Assembly: GCA_947488295.1 (NCBI GenBank)
Contig: CANKYU010000003.1
Span: forward strand, 620,001 to 684,000
Source of the DNA: an uncultured Anderseniella sp.
GTDB lineage: Bacteria > Pseudomonadota > Alphaproteobacteria > Rhizobiales > Aestuariivirgaceae
Length of the DNA stretch: 64,000 bases
Reading direction: 5' to 3'
The translations under genes and the position numbers were made by a program. Of the stretch, positions 55,287 to 63,087 are shown in pieces; within the stretch, counting starts at the first letter, position 1, and every line of letters begins with the position of its first letter. The notes beneath the pieces are model-generated. The model saw nothing but the letters and a program-made list of their open reading frames with translations. It had not been told where the DNA came from and searched no databases.

Positions 55287-55479
55287 CAGTAAAGCCAAGT
55301 CACGTGAACGAGTCAAGGGGGATGGGCGTTGGGCGGTGTTCAGCCTGTCTTGGTTTATCGTTACGTCAATTGTGTTCGCCAGTGATGATCAATTCATAAA
55401 GAGTTTTTTTCCATCAAATACGCTGCCCAGAAATCGGTTTTGGCCCCACGTCGGCGGCGATAGAAAGAGGTGCGCAGAC

Positions 55480-56943
55480 ATGAACATAGGCAATCTTCTT
55501 GTTGCCAAAGGTCTTGTTTCTCCGGAAGCCATCAACCAGGCAATCGATCATCAAAAGGTCAATGGCGGTCGTCTTGGCGACAGCATCGTTACCCTTGGTT
55601 TCCTGACCAAGTCACAAATCGATACGGTACTTGCAGATGCGCCGCAGGTGCCGACGATGCTGGAGGACACCGGTATCGATGCTGTGTTCCTTCTAGAGTT
55701 GGCCATTAAGGGCATGTACGCAGAAAACATCGAAACTGCATCGCAAATGGCAAAGGCCATGAAACTGTCCAGTACGGTTGTGGAGCAGCTTCTGGAGACA
55801 GCCAAGGAGCGCAAACTTGTGGAAGCGCTGGGTTCTGCTGCCGGGGAAGGGTTAAGCCGGGAAATGCGCCTGACGCTCACCCGCGCCGGGCGCGAGTGGG
55901 CTGCCGATGCGTTGAGCCGCGGGCAGTATTTCGGGCCGGCGCCGGTTTCTCTCAAGAGCTACCAGGACAGGATCCTGCGGCAACGGGTCAGCAATGAAGT
56001 GGTGACGCGTCAGAAGCTGGACGAGGCATTTTCCAACCTTGCGATGACGGAACGGTTCGTCAACCGGCTGGGCCCCGCGGTCAATTCGGGAAACGCCATC
56101 CTGATCTACGGACCTGCTGGAAACGGCAAGACGACGATTGCCGAGATCGTCGGCAACATCTTCCAGAACGTCATTTATGTTCCTTATTGTGTGGAGATCA
56201 ATGGTGAGATCATGAGGGTTTTTGATCCCGCCATTCACCGGCCGGTAGCCGATGATGGGCCCATCCAAAACGATGCTTCGCGTCTGCGCCGCAGCCGCAT
56301 CGATCCGCGTTGGGTTGCATGCGAGCGGCCGATGGTGATGACGGGTGGCGAACTGACGATAGAAATGCTCGATCTCAAGTTCAACCCTGTATCCAAATTC
56401 TATGAGGCGCCGCTTCATATCAAGGCCCTGAACGGTACATTTCTGATCGATGATTTCGGCCGCCAGCGTGCCAAGCCTGAAGACATCCTCAACCGCTGGA
56501 TCGTTCCATTGAACAGCCGCGTCGACTATCTCACGCTTCACACTGGCAAAAGCGTGATGATACCTTTCGATGAAATCGTGATTTTCTCCACCAACATGCA
56601 TCCTGATGATCTGATGGATCCGGCCTTCCAGCGTCGTATCAGCTACAAGCTTGAAACTGTTGAACCGCCTGAAGACCTTTTCCGCACCGTATTTGTTGGC
56701 ATGGCCGAAAAACACGGACTGGCGGTTACCGATGAAGTTTTCAGCCGTGTTATTGCCGGTATCAGGCAAAATGACGTGCCGCTGGCCTATTTCCAGCCGA
56801 AATTCATCGTGGAGCAGGTGCTGGCATCCTGCAAATTCGCCGGCACCAGGCCGCAGTTCACCGCCGACAATATAGATGATGCTCTTGCAAACCTGTTCGT
56901 CAAGAAACCGGACGGCACGATGTTCGGGATCAAGAGGAGCTAG
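55480..56943 (+). CDS. AAA ATPase with T2SSE-N/MshEN-like N-terminal domain
   Basis: The 487-aa protein starts 'MNIGNLLVAKGLVSPEAINQ' with a domain like the N-terminus of type II secretion/pilus ATPases (cyclic-di-GMP-binding in some MshE proteins), followed from ~residue 200 by an AAA module with Walker A 'IYGPAGNGKTTIAEI', a Walker-B-like 'GTFLIDDFGRQR' and sensor 'IVIFSTNMHPDDL'. The start at 55480 has AGAGG upstream. An 87-residue extension would read through non-coding sequence including the SOS box. The function is unknown. Its TAG stop lies in a CTAG that may be the end of repeat copy B. Confidence 0.85.
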   Translation: MNIGNLLVAKGLVSPEAINQAIDHQKVNGGRLGDSIVTLGFLTKSQIDTVLADAPQVPTMLEDTGIDAVFLLELAIKGMYAENIETASQMAKAMKLSSTVVEQLLETAKERKLVEALGSAAGEGLSREMRLTLTRAGREWAADALSRGQYFGPAPVSLKSYQDRILRQRVSNEVVTRQKLDEAFSNLAMTERFVNRLGPAVNSGNAILIYGPAGNGKTTIAEIVGNIFQNVIYVPYCVEINGEIMRVFDPAIHRPVADDGPIQNDASRLRRSRIDPRWVACERPMVMTGGELTIEMLDLKFNPVSKFYEAPLHIKALNGTFLIDDFGRQRAKPEDILNRWIVPLNSRVDYLTLHTGKSVMIPFDEIVIFSTNMHPDDLMDPAFQRRISYKLETVEPPEDLFRTVFVGMAEKHGLAVTDEVFSRVIAGIRQNDVPLAYFQPKFIVEQVLASCKFAGTRPQFTADNIDDALANLFVKKPDGTMFGIKRS

Positions 56944-57073
56944 GGTCATGACCCCAGGATCAGGACAGTCTGCAACCAGGTTTTCCCACCTGGTTGCAGA
57001 CCGGTTCTGGTTCCTGATCGTTTTCAAAGTGATAGAGCAACTTAATGGGGTCAATGAACCCATGTTGCTCTAG
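56940..57073. repeat. Double-hairpin interspersed repeat, family 2, copy B
   Basis: Between CTAG at 56940-56943 and CTAG at 57070-57073. After a short palindrome (GGTCATGACC) comes hairpin 1, bounded by GATCAGGA and TCCTGATC and containing a perfect 14-bp stem (GTCTGCAACCAGGT with ACCTGGTTGCAGAC). A linker GTTTTCAAAGTG follows, then hairpin 2 (AGAGCAACTTAATGGGGTCA with TGAACCCATGTTGCTCT). Hairpin 1 has a different core from copies A and C. Both flanking convergent genes take their TAG stops from the bounding CTAGs. Confidence 0.8.
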
Positions 57074-57888
57074 CGCCGGGTCACCACGACTTCCAGATAG
57101 GCTGACGGCACGACCATGGTGCCGTCTTCGGCCACATTGTTGCGGGCGATCAGGTCCAGCAGGTCTTTGCTCAACGATGCGCGCGCATCGGCATCCAGCG
57201 CGCTGAAAGCCTTGTGGGTGGGGCCGTAAAAATCGCGGAAGATTTCCAGCCAGTGATCTGGTGAGCGGTACCGGAACGCGAAATCCCGTTCGGTGATCTG
57301 GATGTCTGAAGCGGCAGTGCCGAAAAGCTCTTCAAGCCGTGACCTGGTGCCCCACAAGGACGGTGACCGCACCCCGGCAGGCGGCGGCATGTAACGGCCA
57401 ATGACCTTGAACAGCGCGCCAATGAAACCGTCCGGCGTCCAGTTGGCCATGCCGACCTTGCCGCCGCTCCTGCACACTCTGAGCATTTCCGCAGCCGCCT
57501 TGTTCTGGTTTGGCGTGAACATCACCCCAAAGGTTGAGGCAACCGCATCATAGCTTGCATCTCCAAACGGCAGGTCTTCGGCGTCGGCAACCTGAAATGC
57601 GACATCAAGGTGTTCTGCATCTGCGCGTTGCTTGCCGCGCTCCAGCAGGCCTGGAACATAGTCGGTGGAGGTGACATCCGCCCATCGGCGCGCTGCCGCC
57701 AGTGTAAAATTGCCGTTACCGGCAGCGATATCGAGCACCTTGTGGCCTGAGCGCAGGTCCATGGCCTCGGCAAGGTTTTCGCCCACAATCTGAAGCGTTG
57801 TGCCGACAATGGCATAATCGCCCGAAGACCATGCTGCATTCTGCTTGGCCTTGATTGCGCTAAAATCCGGTTGGGTGATCTGATCCAT
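57070..57888 (-). CDS. Class I SAM-dependent methyltransferase
   Basis: The 272-aa protein has the SAM-binding motif 'KVLDIAAGNGNFTLAAARR' and the following acidic loop 'FQVADAEDLPFGDASYDAV', typical of small-molecule methyltransferases of the UbiE type. The start at 57888 (AGAGGAA upstream) is preferred over an upstream in-frame ATG at 57927. It is convergent with the AAA ATPase and divergent from the winged-helix/TPR regulator. The substrate is unknown. Confidence 0.88.
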   Translation of the reverse strand: MDQITQPDFSAIKAKQNAAWSSGDYAIVGTTLQIVGENLAEAMDLRSGHKVLDIAAGNGNFTLAAARRWADVTSTDYVPGLLERGKQRADAEHLDVAFQVADAEDLPFGDASYDAVASTFGVMFTPNQNKAAAEMLRVCRSGGKVGMANWTPDGFIGALFKVIGRYMPPPAGVRSPSLWGTRSRLEELFGTAASDIQITERDFAFRYRSPDHWLEIFRDFYGPTHKAFSALDADARASLSKDLLDLIARNNVAEDGTMVVPSAYLEVVVTRR

Positions 57889-58136
57889 CACGATTTCCTC
57901 TATGTTGTCCGGTCGACACCATGCCAACCGGGGCCGTCAATCCCGTGAACCAGTTCATGAGATTGATTGCCTGTTTGAGGTCACCCTGATCGAAAACGCA
58001 GCAGCATGCTTGCAGACGGGATTTAGAAAATCTGCAGAAACCATGCATAATTGTGCAGAGTGAGGAATCTCACATTGTTGGGGTTGTGGTTTGAGCAAAT
58101 TGCGTCCTGCAAGGTTCACAGACGGAAGAAGCCATC

Positions 58137-59723
58137 GTGATTTACAGGTTTGACAGTTTCGAACTGGATACTGATCGCTTTGAACTGCGATCAGACGGTT
58201 CGCCGCGCAAGGTCGAACCGCAGGTGTTTGCCTTGCTTGAACTGATCGTCTCCAACCACGCCAGGCTGGTGACCAAGGACGAAATCAATCTGCATGTCTG
58301 GGGCGGGCGGGTTGTATCTGAAGCCGTGGTCAACAGCCGGATCCGCATGGCGCGTCAGGCCATAGACGATGACGGCAAGGCCCAGAAACTGATCCGCACC
58401 GTGCATGGCCGCGGCTTCCGCTTTGTCGGTGACGTTAAGGCGGCAGACACAATTCCCGCTGCGTGGTCAGGCCGGGCGCACGATGATGCCGCTGCAACGT
58501 TTCAAGAGGCTGTCGTTTCACAGATGCCGGCAACCGGCGGGCGTCCGTCGATTGCCGTGCTTCCGCTTCAGGTCCTGACCCCTGATGAGCGCTATGGCAC
58601 CCTGGGAGACGCGGTCTCCCAGGAAGTCATACTGGAACTTTCCCGGCTGCACTGGCTGTTCGTCATCGCCCGCGGATCGACATTCAGGTTCCGGGACGCA
58701 GGCGTCGATATCACTGAGGCAGGCAGGATACTGGGTGCGCGCTATGTGCTGACAGGAACCATCGCATTCCATGATCGCACCAGTGTCGTCACCGTCGAGT
58801 TGTCCCATGCGCCCGACGGCCAGATGGTGTGGGCGGACCGGTTTGAAAGCTCCATGGACGATCTGCTGCAATTGCGCTCGACCATATCGGCGAACATCGT
58901 CACGGCCATTGAAACCCGTATTCAGGTCAAGGAGGCCATCGAAGCTGCCAAGCTGCCGACCGAGAACCTGGATGCCTGGTCGGCCTATCATCGCGGCCTG
59001 TGGCACATGTACCGCTTCAATCCGCATGACAATGCCATCGCCGCGCGCATGTTCGACCGTGCCGTATCGGCTGACCAGGGTTTTGCCCGCGCGCATGCGG
59101 GGTTGTCTTTCACCCATTTTCAAAATGCGTTCCTCGGGCACGCAGGCGACCATGCGGAGCAAAGAAAGCTGGCGCAGCTGTATGCCGAAAAGGGCCTGCA
59201 TCTCGATCCGCTTGATCCATTCGTGAATCTGATGATGGGCCGCTCTCAATGGCTGTCCGGTGATCTGGATGCAGGTGTGCCCTGGCTGGATAGAAGTGTC
59301 GAATTGAGTCCGAACTACGCCTTTGCGATCTACAACCGGTCTCTGCTCGGTGCCCTTATGGGGGACGGACAGACCAGCCAGGACACCATCATGAAGGCCA
59401 TGTTACTCAGCCCCATTGACCCGCTCAGTTATGCCATGCTGGCCACCCGTGCGCTGTCTCACATCGTGCACGGTGAATACGAACCGGCGGTCACCTGGGC
59501 TGAACGCGCCACCAAGGCGCCGAACGCCCACATACATATCCACGCCATAGCGGCTCTGGCGCATCAGCTTGCCGGCAAGACGGAACTGGCAAGATGCCAT
59601 GCCGATATGGTTCGCCGATCAAACCAGGCTTATTGCCAGGCCGATTTCTTCAAGGCGTTCCAGTTTACCAAGGATGATACACGCTCGCTTGCGAAGGCTG
59701 CTCTGGCCAGCCTCAATCTGTAA
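58137..59723 (+). CDS. Winged-helix transcriptional regulator with TPR domain (CadC/adenylate-cyclase-like type)
   Basis: The 528-aa protein begins at GTG 58137 with an OmpR-type winged helix ('RKVEPQVFALLELIVSNH', 'LIRTVHGRGFRFVGDV'), then a TolB-like region ('RPSIAVLPLQVLTPDERYG') and C-terminal TPR repeats ('FDRAVSADQGFARAHAGLSF'). No transmembrane segment is evident. Such proteins are often annotated as adenylate-cyclase-like regulators. It is divergent from the methyltransferase gene, with a 248-bp gap, and may regulate it. Confidence 0.87.
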   Translation: MIYRFDSFELDTDRFELRSDGSPRKVEPQVFALLELIVSNHARLVTKDEINLHVWGGRVVSEAVVNSRIRMARQAIDDDGKAQKLIRTVHGRGFRFVGDVKAADTIPAAWSGRAHDDAAATFQEAVVSQMPATGGRPSIAVLPLQVLTPDERYGTLGDAVSQEVILELSRLHWLFVIARGSTFRFRDAGVDITEAGRILGARYVLTGTIAFHDRTSVVTVELSHAPDGQMVWADRFESSMDDLLQLRSTISANIVTAIETRIQVKEAIEAAKLPTENLDAWSAYHRGLWHMYRFNPHDNAIAARMFDRAVSADQGFARAHAGLSFTHFQNAFLGHAGDHAEQRKLAQLYAEKGLHLDPLDPFVNLMMGRSQWLSGDLDAGVPWLDRSVELSPNYAFAIYNRSLLGALMGDGQTSQDTIMKAMLLSPIDPLSYAMLATRALSHIVHGEYEPAVTWAERATKAPNAHIHIHAIAALAHQLAGKTELARCHADMVRRSNQAYCQADFFKAFQFTKDDTRSLAKAALASLNL

Positions 59724-59906
59724 CTGCCCAATCATTCAGCTCTGAGATTTTGTGCGCAAATTTTGTGCAGTGCGGTAATTTTCATGCAGATTTGCTGGCG
59801 GTTTTCATGGGTTTGAATTGACGGCTCAATTTGAGAAATTTGTATTTATCATTAAATTCAACGGATTGAGCGGAGTTTTGAAAACGCTGAGCTTTCGCCC
59901 GAAGTT

Positions 59907-59922
59907 TGGCATGTGACTTGAA
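59907..59922 (+). promoter_or_regulatory. Possible sigma-54-type promoter before urtA
   Basis: TGGCAT-GTGAC-TTGAA resembles the sigma-54 consensus TGGCAC-N5-TTGCA with correct GG-N10 spacing but A for C at the -12 element. It lies 42 bp before urtA; urea transporter genes are often under nitrogen control. A weak match. Confidence 0.35.
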
Positions 59923-59963
59923 AAGTGTGCTGCGTCGCAAAATGAAACCGCGGGAGACGCAAC

Positions 59964-61268
59964 ATGTTCAAGTCAGGGATTACACGGTCGGGATTCAAAG
60001 CCGCCATGATAGGCGCCGCACTGATGTCCACATCGGCAATGGTGTCGGCAGAAGAAACAATCAAGGTAGGTGTGCTGCATTCACTTTCAGGCACCATGGC
60101 GATTTCAGAAACAACCCTGAAAGATGTCATGCTGATGCTGATCGAAGAGCAGAACAAGAAGGGCGGTCTGCTCGGCAAGCAACTTGAAGCCGTGGTCGTG
60201 GATCCGGCATCCGACTGGCCGCTGTTTGCAGAAAAGGCCCGTGAGCTTCTCGACAAGGAAAAAGTCTCAGCCGTATTCGGGGCGTGGACGTCCGTTTCGC
60301 GCAAATCGGTCCTGCCGGTGTTTGAGGAACTGAACGGCCTGCTGTTCTATCCGGTCCAGTATGAAGGTGAGGAAAGCTCAAAGAATGTCTTCTACACCGG
60401 TGCGGCTCCCAACCAGCAGGCAATCCCTGCTGTCGATTACTTGATGAGCGAAGAGGGCGGCTCGGTAAAACGCTGGGTTCTGGCCGGGACCGATTACGTT
60501 TACCCGCGCACCACCAACAAGATTCTGGAAGCCTACCTGAAATCCAAGGGTGTGGCCGCAGAAGACATCATGATCAATTACACACCGTTCGGGCACTCCG
60601 ACTGGCAGACGATTGTCTCCGACATCAAGAAGTTCGGTGCCGCCGGCAAGAAAACCGCCGTGGTGTCCACAATCAACGGTGACGCCAATGTCCCGTTCTA
60701 CAAGGAACTGGGCAATCAGGGCGTCAAGGCTGAAGACATCCCGGTTGTGGCTTTCTCGGTTGGTGAGGAAGAACTGGCTGGCCTCGATACCGCACCACTG
60801 GTCGGCCACCTTGCTGCATGGAACTATTTCCAGAGTGTGGAAGCGCCGGTGAACGCCAGCTTTGTGAAGACCTGGAAGGCGTTCATCAAGGATGAAAAGC
60901 GCGTCACCAACGATCCCATGGAAGCCCACTACATCGGGTTCAACATGTGGGTCGAGGCAGTCAAGAAGGCCGGCACGACCGATCCGGATGCTGTCGGTGA
61001 AGCGATCATCGGCGTCACGGTTCCCAACCTGTCAGGGGGGTACTCTGCCATGATGCCGAACCATCATATCACCAAGCCGGTTCTGATCGGTGAAATCCAG
61101 GCTGACGGCCAGTTCGAAACGGTCTGGGAAACCTCAGGCCTTGTTGTCGGCGACGCCTGGTCTGACTACCTGCCGGGATCCAAGGACCTGATCTCGGACT
61201 GGCGCACCCCGATGTCCTGCGGCAACTACAACGTCAAGACCGGCAAGTGCGGCGGTCAGGGAAGCTAG
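59964..61268 (+). CDS. urtA: Urea ABC transporter substrate-binding protein UrtA
   Basis: The 434-aa periplasmic binding protein has a signal peptide (cleavage near 'MVSAEET') and the UrtA hallmarks 'VGVLHSLSGTMAISET', 'FGAWTSVSRKSVLPVFEELN', 'LFYPVQYEGEESS' and 'MEAHYIGFNMWVEAVKKAG'. A GGGAGACGC ribosome site precedes it. It starts the high-affinity urea uptake operon, though a terminator and a repeat separate it from urtB. Confidence 0.95.
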   Translation: MFKSGITRSGFKAAMIGAALMSTSAMVSAEETIKVGVLHSLSGTMAISETTLKDVMLMLIEEQNKKGGLLGKQLEAVVVDPASDWPLFAEKARELLDKEKVSAVFGAWTSVSRKSVLPVFEELNGLLFYPVQYEGEESSKNVFYTGAAPNQQAIPAVDYLMSEEGGSVKRWVLAGTDYVYPRTTNKILEAYLKSKGVAAEDIMINYTPFGHSDWQTIVSDIKKFGAAGKKTAVVSTINGDANVPFYKELGNQGVKAEDIPVVAFSVGEEELAGLDTAPLVGHLAAWNYFQSVEAPVNASFVKTWKAFIKDEKRVTNDPMEAHYIGFNMWVEAVKKAGTTDPDAVGEAIIGVTVPNLSGGYSAMMPNHHITKPVLIGEIQADGQFETVWETSGLVVGDAWSDYLPGSKDLISDWRTPMSCGNYNVKTGKCGGQGS

Positions 61269-61289
61269 GCAAGATTTCCTCCAACTTGG

Positions 61290-61326
61290 GGACAGCCTCG
61301 TTTTATGGACGTGGCTGTCCTTTTTT
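61290..61326 (+). terminator. Intrinsic terminator between urtA and urtB
   Basis: GGACAGCC (61290-61297) pairs with GGCTGTCC (61313-61320), followed by TTTTTT. It lies 22 bp after urtA and probably limits transcription into urtB, giving more binding protein than permease. Confidence 0.8.
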
Positions 61327-61333
61327 CCCTGAC

Positions 61334-61438
61334 GAGAGCAACATGGGTTCAAATGAACCCATAAAGTTGCTCTATCACTTTGAAAGCGATCAGGTTTATG
61401 GATTTTGGTTTGTTCAACCAAAAATCATCCTGATCTAG
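61334..61438. repeat. Double-hairpin interspersed repeat, family 2, copy C (reversed)
   Basis: A 105-bp copy in opposite orientation to copies A and B. Hairpin 2 (AGAGCAACATGGGTTCA with TGAACCCATAAAGTTGCTCT) comes first, then linker, then hairpin 1 (GATCAGG with CCTGATC, containing GATTTTGGTTTG against CAACCAAAAATC). The right end is CTAG (61435-61438); the left end reads CGAG instead of CTAG, a degenerate end. It separates the urtA terminator from urtB. Confidence 0.82.
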
Positions 61439-61470
61439 TGCAAATCCTCCCGAGGACCGGTGTTCCATAC

Positions 61471-63087
61471 ATGATGCTTTTCCGCACCATAGCTGTTCTG
61501 GTCGCCAACCTGATCGTTGTCGGTTTGCTGATGGCTGGCCCCGTTTACGCGGCCGGCCTTGATACGGCAGTGTCCGGATTGAAGGAAAAGAGTTTCGCCA
61601 AGCGTCTAAAAGCGGTTTCGGAAATTGCTGCGACCGGGGATTCCCGGGCTGCGGATATTCTCAATGCCCTTGCCAGCAACAGGGCTTTTGTTGCTCAGCC
61701 TGGCGGGAAAGTGGTCATTCCCGACAGCACCAGTCCAGGCACCTACATTGATGCAGGAACAGCTGAAAACCTTGGAGTGATTGACCCCGGCGCGCTGAAA
61801 AAAGTCCGGATCAACAATCGAATGCGCGGTGCCATTCGCGATGCGCTCGGCAGTCTGACCTTGCGGTCAAAGGACAGGGGCCGCCGTCTCGCTGCAGCGC
61901 AAAACATGATTTCATCTCCCGATGCAGCGGCTTTTGACAGTCTCAGTTCAGCTATCGAGGCTGAGACCGATGACGAAGTGAGGCTGGTGATGCAGCGCGC
62001 GCGCGCTGCTTCCGTCATTGTGTCCGATCGCTCTGAAGCAGACAAGCTGGCTGCTGTTGAAGTCATCAGGACCATGGGCAATCAGGCGGCGATTGCGTTG
62101 CTGACACCGCTCACGACAGACGAGGCACGCATTGTGGCAGACAGTGCAAAAGCCGCAATCGCGTCGATCGACAGTTCTCTTGCGGTCTGGCGAAACGCCC
62201 AGAACGTTGTTTACGGGCTAAGCCTCGGTTCCGTTCTGCTGCTGGCAGCGATTGGTCTTGCGATCACATTTGGAGTCATGGGCGTCATCAACATGGCGCA
62301 TGGCGAGATGGTCATGCTGGGTGCCTATGTGACCTTCATGGTGCAGGAGGTCATCCGCCAGACCATGCCCGGCCTGTTCGACTGGTCTTTGCTGATTGCA
62401 TTGCCGCTGGCGTTCGCGCTCACCGGACTTGTCGGCATTGCCATGGAGCGTGGCATCATCCGGTTTCTGTACGGTCGCCCGCTTGAAACACTGCTGGCAA
62501 CCTGGGGTGTATCGCTCATTCTGCAACAGGCGGTGAGGACAATTTTCGGGCCCAACAATCGCGAAGTGGGCAACCCGTCATGGATGTCCGGCTCGCTTGA
62601 ACTCGGCCAGCTGACCCTGACCTGGAACCGGCTCTACATAATTGCATTTGCACTGACGATTTTCGCGGCTCTGTTTCTTGCCATGAGGTTCACCGGATTT
62701 GGCCTGCAGATGCGGGCCGTGGTGCAGAACCGGCGCATGGCAGGGTCCATGGGTATCCGCACCAAATGGATAGATGCGCTGACCTTTGGTCTCGGCTCCG
62801 GCATTGCGGGCCTGGCAGGCGTTGCCATCAGCCAGATAGACAATGTCAGCCCCAATCTCGGGCAGAGCTACATCATCGACAGTTTCATGGTCGTTGTGTT
62901 CGGCGGTGTCGGCAATCTGTGGGGAACCCTGGTTGGCGCAATGACGCTGGGCATCGCCAACAAGTTTCTGGAACCCTACGCCGGTGCGGTTCTGGCAAAG
63001 GTCATGATACTGGTCTTTATCATCCTGTTTATCCAGAAACGACCGCGTGGCCTGTTTGCCCTCAAGGGCAGGGGAGCGGACGCATGA
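61471..63087 (+). CDS. urtB: Urea ABC transporter permease UrtB
   Basis: The 538-aa protein begins with a signal-like segment and a large periplasmic helical (HEAT-like) domain to about residue 240, then a LivH-type permease: 'SLGSVLLLAAIGLAITFGVM', 'GVINMAHGEMVMLGAYVTFM', 'FMVVVFGGVGNLWGTLVGAM'. The N-terminal extension is typical of UrtB. Start at 61471; GAGGA is about 14 bases upstream, an unusually long spacing. Its stop overlaps the urtC start (ATGA). Confidence 0.93.
   Translation: MMLFRTIAVLVANLIVVGLLMAGPVYAAGLDTAVSGLKEKSFAKRLKAVSEIAATGDSRAADILNALASNRAFVAQPGGKVVIPDSTSPGTYIDAGTAENLGVIDPGALKKVRINNRMRGAIRDALGSLTLRSKDRGRRLAAAQNMISSPDAAAFDSLSSAIEAETDDEVRLVMQRARAASVIVSDRSEADKLAAVEVIRTMGNQAAIALLTPLTTDEARIVADSAKAAIASIDSSLAVWRNAQNVVYGLSLGSVLLLAAIGLAITFGVMGVINMAHGEMVMLGAYVTFMVQEVIRQTMPGLFDWSLLIALPLAFALTGLVGIAMERGIIRFLYGRPLETLLATWGVSLILQQAVRTIFGPNNREVGNPSWMSGSLELGQLTLTWNRLYIIAFALTIFAALFLAMRFTGFGLQMRAVVQNRRMAGSMGIRTKWIDALTFGLGSGIAGLAGVAISQIDNVSPNLGQSYIIDSFMVVVFGGVGNLWGTLVGAMTLGIANKFLEPYAGAVLAKVMILVFIILFIQKRPRGLFALKGRGADA

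Noticed and set aside
55245..55316. 24-residue N-terminal extension of ImuA
   Set aside because: Crosses the SOS box; a good ribosome site precedes the ATG at 55244.
55219..55479. 87-residue N-terminal extension of the AAA ATPase
   Set aside because: It would translate the LexA box and promoter of imuA; the ATG at 55480 has a ribosome site and begins the recognisable domain.
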